From NCBI GenBank assembly GCA_964475545.1, contig CAYYXF010000002.1:1-49404 (forward strand): a stretch of DNA of 49,404 nucleotides. Reading direction: 5' to 3'. Source of the stretch: DASPTR01 sp964475545. GTDB taxonomy: Archaea; Thermoproteota; Bathyarchaeia; Bathyarchaeales; Bathycorpusculaceae. Every line of letters begins with the position of its first letter. The stretch's first letter is position 1. The translations under genes were made by a program, and so were the position numbers. Under the pieces are notes generated by a model that was given only the letters and a program-made list of their open reading frames with translations, had not been told where the DNA came from and did no database searches. This document shows positions 33,374 to 41,340 of the stretch, piece by piece.

Positions 33374-33891
33374 ATCGCGCTAGCCGACGCATTACTCAAA
33401 TCCTGACGTTTATTGGGCTCATTCTGTTGCTAACGGGCTTGGCTTCCAAAACTCTACTTGTTGCCTACGGCCTGGATGAAACTGCGAAGATTGCCGAAGT
33501 CGATAATGCTCTGAAACAGACGTTTGGAGTAGTCTTGGCAACCGAGAAAGAAGGGGCAAACGTTTCAGCACTAATAACGAAGATGAACCAAGCCGGAATG
33601 CTCTTAGCCCAAGCTGAAGTGGATTACAGAAGTGGAAACTCCGAAGAGGCTGCCAACAAGACTGCTCAATGCCTTGCAGCATTGCAAGGTGTCTCGGATG
33701 AGGCTTTAGCCATGAAGGACAATGCCTTGAAGAATGCTCAGCAAGCTTTCTGGAATACGCTCACAGTTACCATTGTAAGCTCCATAATATTTGTTATAGT
33801 GCTAGTTCTTATTTGGCATTGGTTCAGCAATCATTACCTACACAGGTTGCTGAAGATGAAACCAGAGGCTGTTGTAAATGTTGAATCTTGA
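33370..33891 (+). CDS. Two-helix membrane protein with extracytoplasmic coiled coil
   Basis: A 173-residue protein. One transmembrane helix lies at about 10-32. An outward-facing helical segment of about 100 residues (40-130) follows with coiled-coil character and many Ala. A second helix lies at about 137-157, and the tail is cytoplasmic. TAGGAGG stands before the ATG, which overlaps the winged-helix stop. No family recognised; the tight linkage to the DUF1616 pieces suggests a shared role at the envelope. Confidence 0.6.
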   Translation: MNRASRRITQILTFIGLILLLTGLASKTLLVAYGLDETAKIAEVDNALKQTFGVVLATEKEGANVSALITKMNQAGMLLAQAEVDYRSGNSEEAANKTAQCLAALQGVSDEALAMKDNALKNAQQAFWNTLTVTIVSSIIFVIVLVLIWHWFSNHYLHRLLKMKPEAVVNVES

Positions 33892-34480
33892 AGACTACAA
33901 AGCCATGTTTGTCGTTGCGGGTTTTATAGGCATTCTACTTTGTGCTTCTCCAGCCTTAAGCCTAGTATTGCATTTACCAATGGGCGAAAAATTCTCTGAA
34001 CTCTGGATGTTGGGTCCTGAGCACATGGCGGAAAATTATACGTCCACCATTAGAGCGGGCGAAAGCTACCTTGTCTATGTTGACGTGGGTAATCATATGC
34101 GCTCATCTGCTTACTATGTTGTATACATCAAGTTTAGAAATCAAAGTGAACCATTGCCAAATTCTACACTCGGGACCCCTAGCTCGCTTGAGCCATTGTA
34201 TGAATGCCGTGCCTTTCTACGGAGTGATGAGACTTGGGAAGCTGCGTTGAACTTTTCGGTGTTCAATGTCTCTTTTTTTGAAAATCGCACGCACGTAGGG
34301 ATCCTGCGAATCAATGATGTGGCTTTCAGTGTTGATAAGTCAGCTTTGTGGGATGCTGACCTTATGGGCTGCTACTATCAGCTTTTCATTGAGCTTTGGA
34401 TCTACGATAGTGAGGCGAATGCGGTTCAATTTCACAACCGCTCTGTGGGTCTTTGGCTTAATATGACTATACCCGCGTAG
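33878..34480 (+). CDS. DUF1616 C-terminal-type extracellular domain protein
   Basis: A 200-residue protein. An N-terminal membrane helix (about 8-32) precedes FSELWMLGPEHMAENY and YLVYVDVGNHM, which match the opening of the beta-sandwich that forms the C-terminal half of DUF1616 proteins as I know them. Several NxS/T sequons fit an outside location. It overlaps the preceding gene by 14 bases. The matching N-terminal membrane half of DUF1616 is encoded separately downstream at 34680. The role of the family is not known; it often occurs beside surface-glycan genes. Confidence 0.62.
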   Translation: MLNLEDYKAMFVVAGFIGILLCASPALSLVLHLPMGEKFSELWMLGPEHMAENYTSTIRAGESYLVYVDVGNHMRSSAYYVVYIKFRNQSEPLPNSTLGTPSSLEPLYECRAFLRSDETWEAALNFSVFNVSFFENRTHVGILRINDVAFSVDKSALWDADLMGCYYQLFIELWIYDSEANAVQFHNRSVGLWLNMTIPA

Positions 34481-34632
34481 TGCACGCTGGGAACAAGCGA
34501 AGCGTTTTCGAAGCAGTTGGATGCAAGTGGCTTAAGGCCGTTGTGCAGGTTCCTATGGTCAGGCGTCGAAAGCTCTGCTCTGTACGCTTCAACAGAACCA
34601 TTAGAGCAGACACTCTGAAGTGTTCGTGCGTT

Positions 34633-34642
34633 CTTATATTTC
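34633..34642 (+). promoter_or_regulatory. TATA-like box of the DUF1616 membrane gene
   Basis: CTTATATTTC is centred about 43 bases before the TTG at 34680, and GGAG follows at 34666-34669. Together they argue for that start rather than the GTG at 34620. Confidence 0.45.
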
Positions 34643-34679
34643 ACAAGTAAGCATTAATCGATTCTGGAGATCAAGACAA

Positions 34680-35315
34680 TTGGACCAAAGTCAAGCAGAG
34701 AGAGAATTGGATAAAATCGTGCTAGAGATCGTAGATAGGCAAAGACCCGAGACGGTTCAGCAACTTGTTAACTACGTGAAGGCAGGTTCGAAAGCACAGG
34801 AAAAAGCAATAGTCGAAGCCGTGCTGAGGTTGCAGAGCGGAGGAAAAATAAGGCTTGCAAAAACATCAGCGCAAGCTCCAAAAGAGCTGGGCGTATACCT
34901 GAGAACAGAGAAAGCTTTTTGGTATTGGCTGATTTTGGCTGTCGCGATCTTAACAGTAGCAATAGTGTTCACAGTACCCGAAGATTTCTATCCTTGGGTC
35001 TATGCAAGATATGTTGTTGGGTCCATCTTTGTCTTGTGGCTTCCTGGATACTCGTTCATGAGAGCACTTTTTCCCGGACGGCCATCCTTGAAGACGCCCG
35101 AGAAAAGTTTAGATCCGGTGGAACGCGTAGCGTTAAGCATTGGAGTGAGTCTAGCTCTTGTTCCAATAATAGGCTTTGTACTGAACTACACTCCATGGGG
35201 CATCCGTTTGACTTCCGAAATTTCAAGTCTGCTCGCATTAACAGTAACTGCAGCTACGGTCGCGGTGATAAGGGAACATCAAGCTGAAATTCGGCAAAGT
35301 GATGCGCACAGGTAA
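34680..35315 (+). CDS. DUF1616 N-terminal-type membrane protein
   Basis: About 211 residues. The first 65 form a small helical, winged-helix-like domain (KIVLEIVDRQRPETVQQLV ... LRLQSGGKIRLAK). Four membrane helices follow, with the DUF1616 hallmarks VLWLPGYSFMRALFP, the block LDPVERVALSIGVSLALVP and LNYTPWGIRL. The usual C-terminal beta-sandwich is absent and is found instead in the gene at 33878. The TTG at 34680 is preferred to the GTG at 34620 because TATA and GGAG signals lie just upstream of it. Confidence 0.7.
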   Translation: MDQSQAERELDKIVLEIVDRQRPETVQQLVNYVKAGSKAQEKAIVEAVLRLQSGGKIRLAKTSAQAPKELGVYLRTEKAFWYWLILAVAILTVAIVFTVPEDFYPWVYARYVVGSIFVLWLPGYSFMRALFPGRPSLKTPEKSLDPVERVALSIGVSLALVPIIGFVLNYTPWGIRLTSEISSLLALTVTAATVAVIREHQAEIRQSDAHR

Positions 35316-35666
35316 CGGGCAGACTGGCAACTGGGATTTTGAATACTAATCTTGGCGTCGGCGAGCGTCGTACGCAATTACTAGCGGAAGAAAGCTAAGC
35401 GTAGTCTGTTATATCGGCAATCATTCAGCCAGTACACTTGAAAAGGCGGCTGCCGATACCCAAACCCAACTATGCTGCTTTCTACCAGATTCTCACGACG
35501 AACTTCGAAGACCAGAATAGATGCATCAATGTACGAGAGACTAAGGTCGCTTATGGTGATCGCGCAACTCTTGAAAGCATCTTTGGAGACAAATCCTAAA
35601 TACTATTCTGGCTCACCAACCCTTTGAGGTTGTCGTTTGCGCGAGCAGAACAGGAAGGGCAAAGCA
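35316..35666. other. Intergenic region upstream of the epimerase gene
   Basis: About 350 bases with no convincing gene. CCTAAATACT at 35595-35604 is a plausible TATA box for the epimerase, and GGAAGGG at 35653-35659 is its ribosome binding site. Confidence 0.4.
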
Positions 35667-36632
35667 ATGCTTGGAGGAAGATCTCTTGTCACAGGTGGAG
35701 CCGGGTTTATAGGCGGCCACCTCACCGAGAGGCTTCTGAAGGAAGGCTGTAAAGTTACGGTGCTTGACAACTTCTCTAACGGCAAGATCGAGAATATCCA
35801 ACATCTGCTACATGAGCCTTCACTAGTCCTAGTCGAAGAGGATTTGAAAAGACCAAGAAGGCTGAGGCAAATAGTGAGAAGTTGTAACACAATTTTCCAC
35901 CTCGCAGCAAATCCTGAAGTCAGAGTAGGCGAAGTTGATCCCAAGATACACTTTGAAGAAAACGTTCTGGCAACCTTCAACCTGCTTGAGGCTGTAAGAA
36001 GAGGTGGGACGCCGAAGACGATAGTTTTCACGTCAACTTCCACCGTGTATGGGGAAGCCGAGCAGATTCCAACGTCTGAAGACTATGGACCATTATTGCC
36101 TATTTCAACCTATGGCGCTTCTAAGCTCGCTTGTGAAGCCATGATTACAAGCTACGCTTATATGTTCAATCACCGAGCACTCATCCTACGTCTGGCAAAC
36201 ATTGTAGGCCCAAGATCAAATCACGGAGTCATAGTAGACTTCGTCAAAAAGGTCAAGGCAAATCGCAAGAAACTTGAAATCCTCGGCGACGGCACGCAAG
36301 CAAAATCCTACATGCACGTTACCGACTGTATCGGAGCGATGATTCATCTGACGAAGACATTTCAGAAAGATACAAGAACAGTCGACGTCTTCAATGTAGG
36401 CTCAGATAATAATGTAACCGTTGAGTGCATCGCTAGAATTGTGGCAAAAGAAATGGGCGCATCATCCATCGAGTATGAGTTCACAGGCGGAGTCGACGGA
36501 GGAAGAGGATGGAAAGGCGACGTGAAGACTATGCAGCTATCCATAGAAAAGCTTCTTCAGACCGCCTGGAGACCGAGATATTCAAGCAAGCAGGCAGTGA
36601 GACTTGCGGCAAGGGCCCTAATCAAAAAGTAG
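35667..36632 (+). CDS. UDP-glucose 4-epimerase-like NAD-dependent epimerase
   Basis: A 321-residue extended SDR. It opens with LVTGGAGFIGGHLTERLL for NAD binding, then FHLAANPEVRVG, TSTSTVYGE (catalytic Ser/Thr) and Tyr149-x3-Lys153 in YGASK. RLANIVGPRSNHGV and the substrate region GDGTQAKSYMHVTD follow. This is the GalE/UDP-sugar epimerase pattern. It would supply a nucleotide sugar to the glycosyltransferases upstream. The ATG at 35667 follows GGAAGGG; the frame is open ten codons further. It lies convergent to the dockerin gene. Confidence 0.85.
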   Translation: MLGGRSLVTGGAGFIGGHLTERLLKEGCKVTVLDNFSNGKIENIQHLLHEPSLVLVEEDLKRPRRLRQIVRSCNTIFHLAANPEVRVGEVDPKIHFEENVLATFNLLEAVRRGGTPKTIVFTSTSTVYGEAEQIPTSEDYGPLLPISTYGASKLACEAMITSYAYMFNHRALILRLANIVGPRSNHGVIVDFVKKVKANRKKLEILGDGTQAKSYMHVTDCIGAMIHLTKTFQKDTRTVDVFNVGSDNNVTVECIARIVAKEMGASSIEYEFTGGVDGGRGWKGDVKTMQLSIEKLLQTAWRPRYSSKQAVRLAARALIKK

Positions 36633-36708
36633 CTTGATATGGCTAGTACATATTCATCTTGATCTAGATTTTAAGCCAAACAGAACGCGCACGCTTGGAA
36701 AACCACGC

Positions 36709-37788
36709 TCAAGGATATGTTTTTCCGTAGTTCACGCATACTAAGCAGAAATCTCTTGCATCTATTTTGCCGTCGTTGTTGAAGTCACAAAATGGATTCC
36801 AGTTAGGATGCCCCGGAAATGAACCGTACGCTTTGGCTATGAGGGTGATGTCTTTAATGTCTACTTTGTTGTCTCCATTGACATCTCCTGTCAAGATAGA
36901 CAGCTTGGCGTGCGTTATTTGCTCTGTGTACTCTTCGAACCAGTCTGGCAGCCACTTCGTGGGCACGTCATGGTTGCGTACGCCTTCTATTTTTGCACTG
37001 TAGAACCATGCAACGTGACCAGCTGTCCAGCAGTTGATCGTGTCTCTGACCCCCGTTTCTAAGGTAACGTTGTAGCCTCTTGCAGTTAGGTCATCTAACT
37101 GCATACTGCAAGCCACAAAACGTAGAGGCGAGTAGTTGATTATCCAGTGTGAACCTGGTTGACTATCAAGCAGTTCGTCCCAATGATACTCTATTCCAAG
37201 CATGTCGCAAAGTGTCATGATCATTTCATCATTATTCGCGGTTCCCGTGTTGAAATAGACGATCTTGTCCGCACCATAGCTTTTTGTCTTGTCTCTGCAT
37301 TCTTCATAGTACGTCATTGTGTTCTCGTTGTCTGACGGGAATCCAGGAACGTTATCGAACATCACGCCATCAGCGCCAGCAAGCATTGCACGCTCGATTT
37401 CGTCAAATACCTGAGTAAGCGGTCGGTCTCCTCGTTGCGTGTTTACGTAGGCGTAGATCTCTATGCCGTTGTTGTGGAACATGTTTTCCACTTCGGGCAC
37501 CAGATTCAGGAATTCTTCGTTCCACATGTGAGTGTTGATAACAACTGCTTGTGGTCTTGCGTTAGCTATTCTAATAGCATAGCTGTTGGGGGCCTGAACA
37601 CGTGTTTCAGGAAACGTGGTCAGCCAATCATAAAAGAAGACTATGCGCATGTAGTCGGTGCCTACAACGGCGGCTTCGCTCACTCTTGCCACTTGCATAC
37701 TGGATGCCGAGGCCAACAAGCTGATTGACAGCAACGTTAACACTACGGCAAACCGTATCCTGCTCATGTGCCTTCTTTCCTTCTCCAA
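36709..37788 (-). CDS. Secreted TIM-barrel-like hydrolase with C-terminal dockerin
   Basis: A 359-residue exported protein. The signal peptide covers about 8-30 (RFAVVLTLLSISLLASASS). The middle 230 residues have IEIYAYVNTQRGDRP, FDEIERAMLAGADGVMFDN and IVYFNTGT. This order is seen in GH114/spherulin-4-like TIM-barrel glycosidases; the catalytic call is tentative. The last 60 residues are a type I dockerin with two F-hand calcium loops (GDVNGDNKVDIKDI and CDFNNDGKIDARDF). No cohesin is seen in the window. The second ATG (37767) gives a shorter, equally good signal peptide. Confidence 0.75.
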   Translation of the reverse strand: MEKERRHMSRIRFAVVLTLLSISLLASASSMQVARVSEAAVVGTDYMRIVFFYDWLTTFPETRVQAPNSYAIRIANARPQAVVINTHMWNEEFLNLVPEVENMFHNNGIEIYAYVNTQRGDRPLTQVFDEIERAMLAGADGVMFDNVPGFPSDNENTMTYYEECRDKTKSYGADKIVYFNTGTANNDEMIMTLCDMLGIEYHWDELLDSQPGSHWIINYSPLRFVACSMQLDDLTARGYNVTLETGVRDTINCWTAGHVAWFYSAKIEGVRNHDVPTKWLPDWFEEYTEQITHAKLSILTGDVNGDNKVDIKDITLIAKAYGSFPGHPNWNPFCDFNNDGKIDARDFCLVCVNYGKTYP

Positions 37789-37880
37789 TAGGATTATTAT
37801 CTTGGGTTGAATTAATAGTTTGCTCCAGCCAGTTCTCGGGAGAAAGTGGAGCTGAGGCTTCGGCGAGCGTTGCTATGGCT

Positions 37881-40688
37881 CTAGGCTTTTCTCGTTAGTT
37901 GCCTTCTCAGCAGTTGTTCGGCTTTCTTGACGGCTTTTAGCATCATCTTGACTTCTGATCCGCCGCCTTGCGCAAAGTTGATCTTCCCACCTCCTCCGCC
38001 GCCGAGGATTGCAGATGCCTCTCGAGCTATCTCGTTAGCGTTTATGCCTCTTTCAACTGCGCCTTTTCCGGCCATCACCAATATTCTTGCGTTCGTGTCA
38101 TTGGCTCCGTAGAATATCGTCACTGTTTGGTCACTGCTTTTGACTATTTCGCTGGCTGTATGTACCATGCGGTCGACGTCAATTGATTCGCGAAAATCGC
38201 GTATCAAAAGCCTGATTCCACCTATTTCTTTGCTTTTTTCAGCTTCTGCCTTGGCTCCCAAAGCTACGCTTTCCTGCACTGCCAATTCCTTGATGAGCCT
38301 TCTTCTTTCAAGATTAGCTTCTTTCAGGTCCCGCATAATTTTCTCAGCTGTCTTGTCCAATTTCTCCAGCGGCGCACTCAAAGCCTCTGTGAGTTTCACA
38401 AGCAATCTTTCATTTCGCTGCACGGCTTTTACAGCTGGGATTCCAATGGAATATGCAAGTCTTTCGACTCCATCCTGAACTCTTTCTGTATGAATTATCT
38501 TGATAAACCCGATTTCGCTGGTATTCTTCAAGTGAGTCCCAGCGCATGCCTCTACATCCCAGTCTCCAACTCTAACGACGCGAATCTCTTTTCCGGGCAC
38601 CGCTCCTCCTTGATACAGCCTGAAACCGTAGCGGCTTTCAGCCTCGTTTCTGGGCAGCCAAGCGGTTTCAACTGGAATGCTGCGAAGAACGGCTTGGTTA
38701 GCCAAGGTTTCTATCTCTTGCGTTTCTTTCAGTGACAATCTACGATAGTGTGAAATGTCAAGTCTAGAACTTTCAATGCCTTTCTGAGTTCCAAACTGCC
38801 AGATATGCTGTCCGAGCACGCGTCTTGCTGCTCCGCCGATCACGTGGGTCGCCGTGTGATTCTTCATGAGGCTGTAACGCTTGTCCCAATCAATAACCCC
38901 CTTGACCACGACTCCCCCTTTCACAGCACATGGTTTCTTCAGCTTGTGAACCACGACTCTGCCGACCTTTTGAACGTCAACAACGTCAGCTTTATCGTTC
39001 CGAAGCATTAGATAGCCGGCGTCTGCTGGTTGTCCCCCGCCTTCAGGGAAGAAGCAAGTTTGGTCAAGAACTATGTACTCATCATTCAACACTTTGAGAA
39101 CTTTGGCTTCAAACTCTTTCATGTACTGGTCTTGATAGTAGAGCAGTTTCGTTTCCGGAGTGTTTGAGACCGCGTTTTCAAGCCATTCCTCTTGCTTTAC
39201 ATTCTCTTCTTCCGCAGGTTTGGAAACTTGCATGTGCCTTTGGGCAATCAAAGCGTAGAAGTTGTCTGGAATCTCTACCCTCAACCCCTCATTTTCAGCC
39301 GCTTGCTTGACAATTTCAGGCGGCAATCCGTGAGAATCATACAATTCAGTCAAAGTCTCTATTGGGATTTCTTTCTTCTTCTTGGTCTTCAACTCGGCGG
39401 AGATGCGTTTCACCATTCCCTCGCCTCTCTTGATTGTCTCCTGGAATTTCTCCTCCTCAACCTTAAGCATCTCCGCGATTTCACTCCGCATCTCCTCAAG
39501 GTGTGGGTAATCCTTTGACCAGAAGCCAATCTGCATGTCCACGATTTCATACAGCTTGTCTGGAATTTCAAGCATTTTCAACAGCCTATAGATTCGGCGG
39601 AAAAGAAGCCTGGCTAAGTATCCTTCTTGAATATTCGAAGGAACTACTCCCTCGGAAAGTATGAAGCTTAAACACTTTGTGTGATCTGCAACTGCAAAGA
39701 CATTTTCAATTGGTATTAGGAATCTATCCAACTCTTCGACGCTTATTCCAACAAGCTCAGCTTCTTTCTTTCTGGTTTTGAGTCTGCTTGCAGTTTTGTC
39801 AAGGCTTACTAGCCCTGAGAACTTGGCTATTCTTGTTAGCAATTTGCTGTCGATTTTGGTCATTCCCGCCATCTTGAATATCTTGTTGAGAAGATTGCCG
39901 TAGATTGCGTGAAAACCGCTTGCCGATCCCTGAGAAAGCCATGCGTAGCGATCTATTCCGTAGCCAGTGTCAACTGTCCGTATAGGCAGTTTGACAAACT
40001 TGTCGTTGACGACTTTGTATTGCATGAAGACGAGTGTTGCCACTTCAAGGCCTCTAATGACGCATTCCACGTCCGGACCTGCGTTTCCACCGCCGACCCA
40101 CACGTCTTCTTTGTAGGTGATCTCCTCAGACTTAACGCCTAGGTCTCGGGTAACCCAATCATGGTGGTATCTTACTGTTTGGTCTTTCCAGTAAACCTCC
40201 TTGTCTGGATAGTTGAATGCGTGGGCTCCGCCCATTTCGAAAATGGTCAGGTGCCTCCCGAAGGTTGGGCCAGTATTGGCTATGTCTACCATGCGAATGC
40301 AAGGCTGAGAGATCACAAGCGGATTTGCCGGAGGAGGAGCAGTTCCTTCGGTGACGTAGGGTTGAAAGTCTATTATGCTTGCATGAGTTAAGTAAATGTC
40401 ATCCCGCCACCTTGCGACAACAGGGTATGGCCTTATGCGAGTGTGCCCATGCTTTTCAAAATAGGATAGGAAGGCCTCACGCATCTCGCGTAGACCGTAG
40501 CTTTTCTTTGTAGGCGGATTGTTTATGAAAGTGTAGCTTGCGCATCCTTCAGAAGTCGCTTCTCCACAAGTTTCCTGACTTGAGTTCTGCGTCCAAAAGT
40601 ATATCCCACATTTGGGACACAGCTTCCTTACGTAACCCACTTCTTTGAAAAACGGCAAACTATACTCTTCCGCGGGAAACCTTCTCAA
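37881..40688 (-). CDS. alaS: Alanine-tRNA ligase
   Basis: A 935-residue class II synthetase that charges tRNA-Ala. The archaeal-type N-terminal Cys motif (CPKCGIYFW) is followed by the catalytic core (YLTHASIIDFQPYVT, GPTFGRHLTIFEMGGAHAF). The editing domain has HTATHVIGG and CAGTHLKNTSE as zinc ligands, and a C-terminal DHHA1-like domain ends in GGGGGGKINFAQGGG. The length is normal. The start is TTG with GGAG upstream; an ATG start would remove conserved residues. A TATA-like box lies about 63 bases upstream. Confidence 0.95.
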   Translation of the reverse strand: MRRFPAEEYSLPFFKEVGYVRKLCPKCGIYFWTQNSSQETCGEATSEGCASYTFINNPPTKKSYGLREMREAFLSYFEKHGHTRIRPYPVVARWRDDIYLTHASIIDFQPYVTEGTAPPPANPLVISQPCIRMVDIANTGPTFGRHLTIFEMGGAHAFNYPDKEVYWKDQTVRYHHDWVTRDLGVKSEEITYKEDVWVGGGNAGPDVECVIRGLEVATLVFMQYKVVNDKFVKLPIRTVDTGYGIDRYAWLSQGSASGFHAIYGNLLNKIFKMAGMTKIDSKLLTRIAKFSGLVSLDKTASRLKTRKKEAELVGISVEELDRFLIPIENVFAVADHTKCLSFILSEGVVPSNIQEGYLARLLFRRIYRLLKMLEIPDKLYEIVDMQIGFWSKDYPHLEEMRSEIAEMLKVEEEKFQETIKRGEGMVKRISAELKTKKKKEIPIETLTELYDSHGLPPEIVKQAAENEGLRVEIPDNFYALIAQRHMQVSKPAEEENVKQEEWLENAVSNTPETKLLYYQDQYMKEFEAKVLKVLNDEYIVLDQTCFFPEGGGQPADAGYLMLRNDKADVVDVQKVGRVVVHKLKKPCAVKGGVVVKGVIDWDKRYSLMKNHTATHVIGGAARRVLGQHIWQFGTQKGIESSRLDISHYRRLSLKETQEIETLANQAVLRSIPVETAWLPRNEAESRYGFRLYQGGAVPGKEIRVVRVGDWDVEACAGTHLKNTSEIGFIKIIHTERVQDGVERLAYSIGIPAVKAVQRNERLLVKLTEALSAPLEKLDKTAEKIMRDLKEANLERRRLIKELAVQESVALGAKAEAEKSKEIGGIRLLIRDFRESIDVDRMVHTASEIVKSSDQTVTIFYGANDTNARILVMAGKGAVERGINANEIAREASAILGGGGGGKINFAQGGGSEVKMMLKAVKKAEQLLRRQLTRKA

Positions 40689-40746
40689 TTATGGACACTC
40701 CGACGATTGAATGAATCTCCAGTTTTCAAAGGGTTAACGAGCCACA

Positions 40747-40758
40747 CTAATTTAAACC
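40747..40758 (-). promoter_or_regulatory. TATA box of alaS
   Basis: Minus-strand GGTTTAAATTAG lies about 63 bases before the TTG start, preceded by an A-rich element. It overlaps the stop codon of the small membrane gene upstream. Confidence 0.45.
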
Positions 40759-41063
40759 ATTTTGCCATTATCATCATCATATTCTTCTTCCCAATAACCA
40801 GCCGCGGTCCTAGCCGCGAATCCACCGACAAAACAGTTTACGACGAATAGAACTGCCATTGTGGTCAAGCCTGGAACGGCAAGGTTTATGGTGGATGCTG
40901 GAATGTGTGCAATGGCCAGCGCGATAAATAGGACCACACCATGAACCAGCAAGCTTTTCCAATCTGTCCCTATTTCAGCATCCCCGATAATCCCCGTCAA
41001 AGCTGCGTTAAGCCAGCGCGCGCCAGTTTGATTTAAATGCATTTTCTTGATAAGATGAAGCAA
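40752..41063 (-). CDS. Small membrane protein
   Basis: A 103-residue protein with two predicted transmembrane helices (about 38-60 and 66-88) and an acidic tail WEEEYDDDNGK. The frame begins at a TTG (41063), but the ATG at 41042 (MHLNQTGARW) is at least as good. No family recognised. It diverges from the small gene at 41103. Confidence 0.55.
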   Translation of the reverse strand: MLHLIKKMHLNQTGARWLNAALTGIIGDAEIGTDWKSLLVHGVVLFIALAIAHIPASTINLAVPGLTTMAVLFVVNCFVGGFAARTAAGYWEEEYDDDNGKMV

Positions 41064-41102
41064 TAGACTAGGGCATGGAGGTGAAGAGTCACGGACGGAA
41101 TA

Positions 41103-41339
41103 TTGGATCTATATCTGCTAAACCTTCTTCTCACTCTGGGGATGTTTTCCGTTCTGGTTTTCCGTGCATGGATTGAATTGAAAAACCACCGTATGATGTG
41201 GAGGGAACTGGAATGGAGGCAAACATATCAGACTATGGGGCGTGTATTGAAGGCTGAGAGGGACATGTTTTCAAGAGTTGAAGGTGGCGATGAACTGTAT
41301 CAGCTGCTCTGCGAAATCTTCAAGGTGAATGAGAAATAA
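41103..41339 (+). CDS. Small membrane-anchored protein
   Basis: A 78-residue protein with one N-terminal membrane helix (about 3-22) and a charged helical tail (MMWRELEWRQTYQTMGRV ... YQLLCEIFKV), probably cytoplasmic. The start is TTG with only a weak ribosome binding site. A TATA-like ATTTAAATG at 41031-41039 could serve it. It ends one base before the convergent tiaS gene. No family recognised. Confidence 0.5.
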   Translation: MDLYLLNLLLTLGMFSVLVFRAWIELKNHRMMWRELEWRQTYQTMGRVLKAERDMFSRVEGGDELYQLLCEIFKVNEK

Positions 41340-41340
41340 C

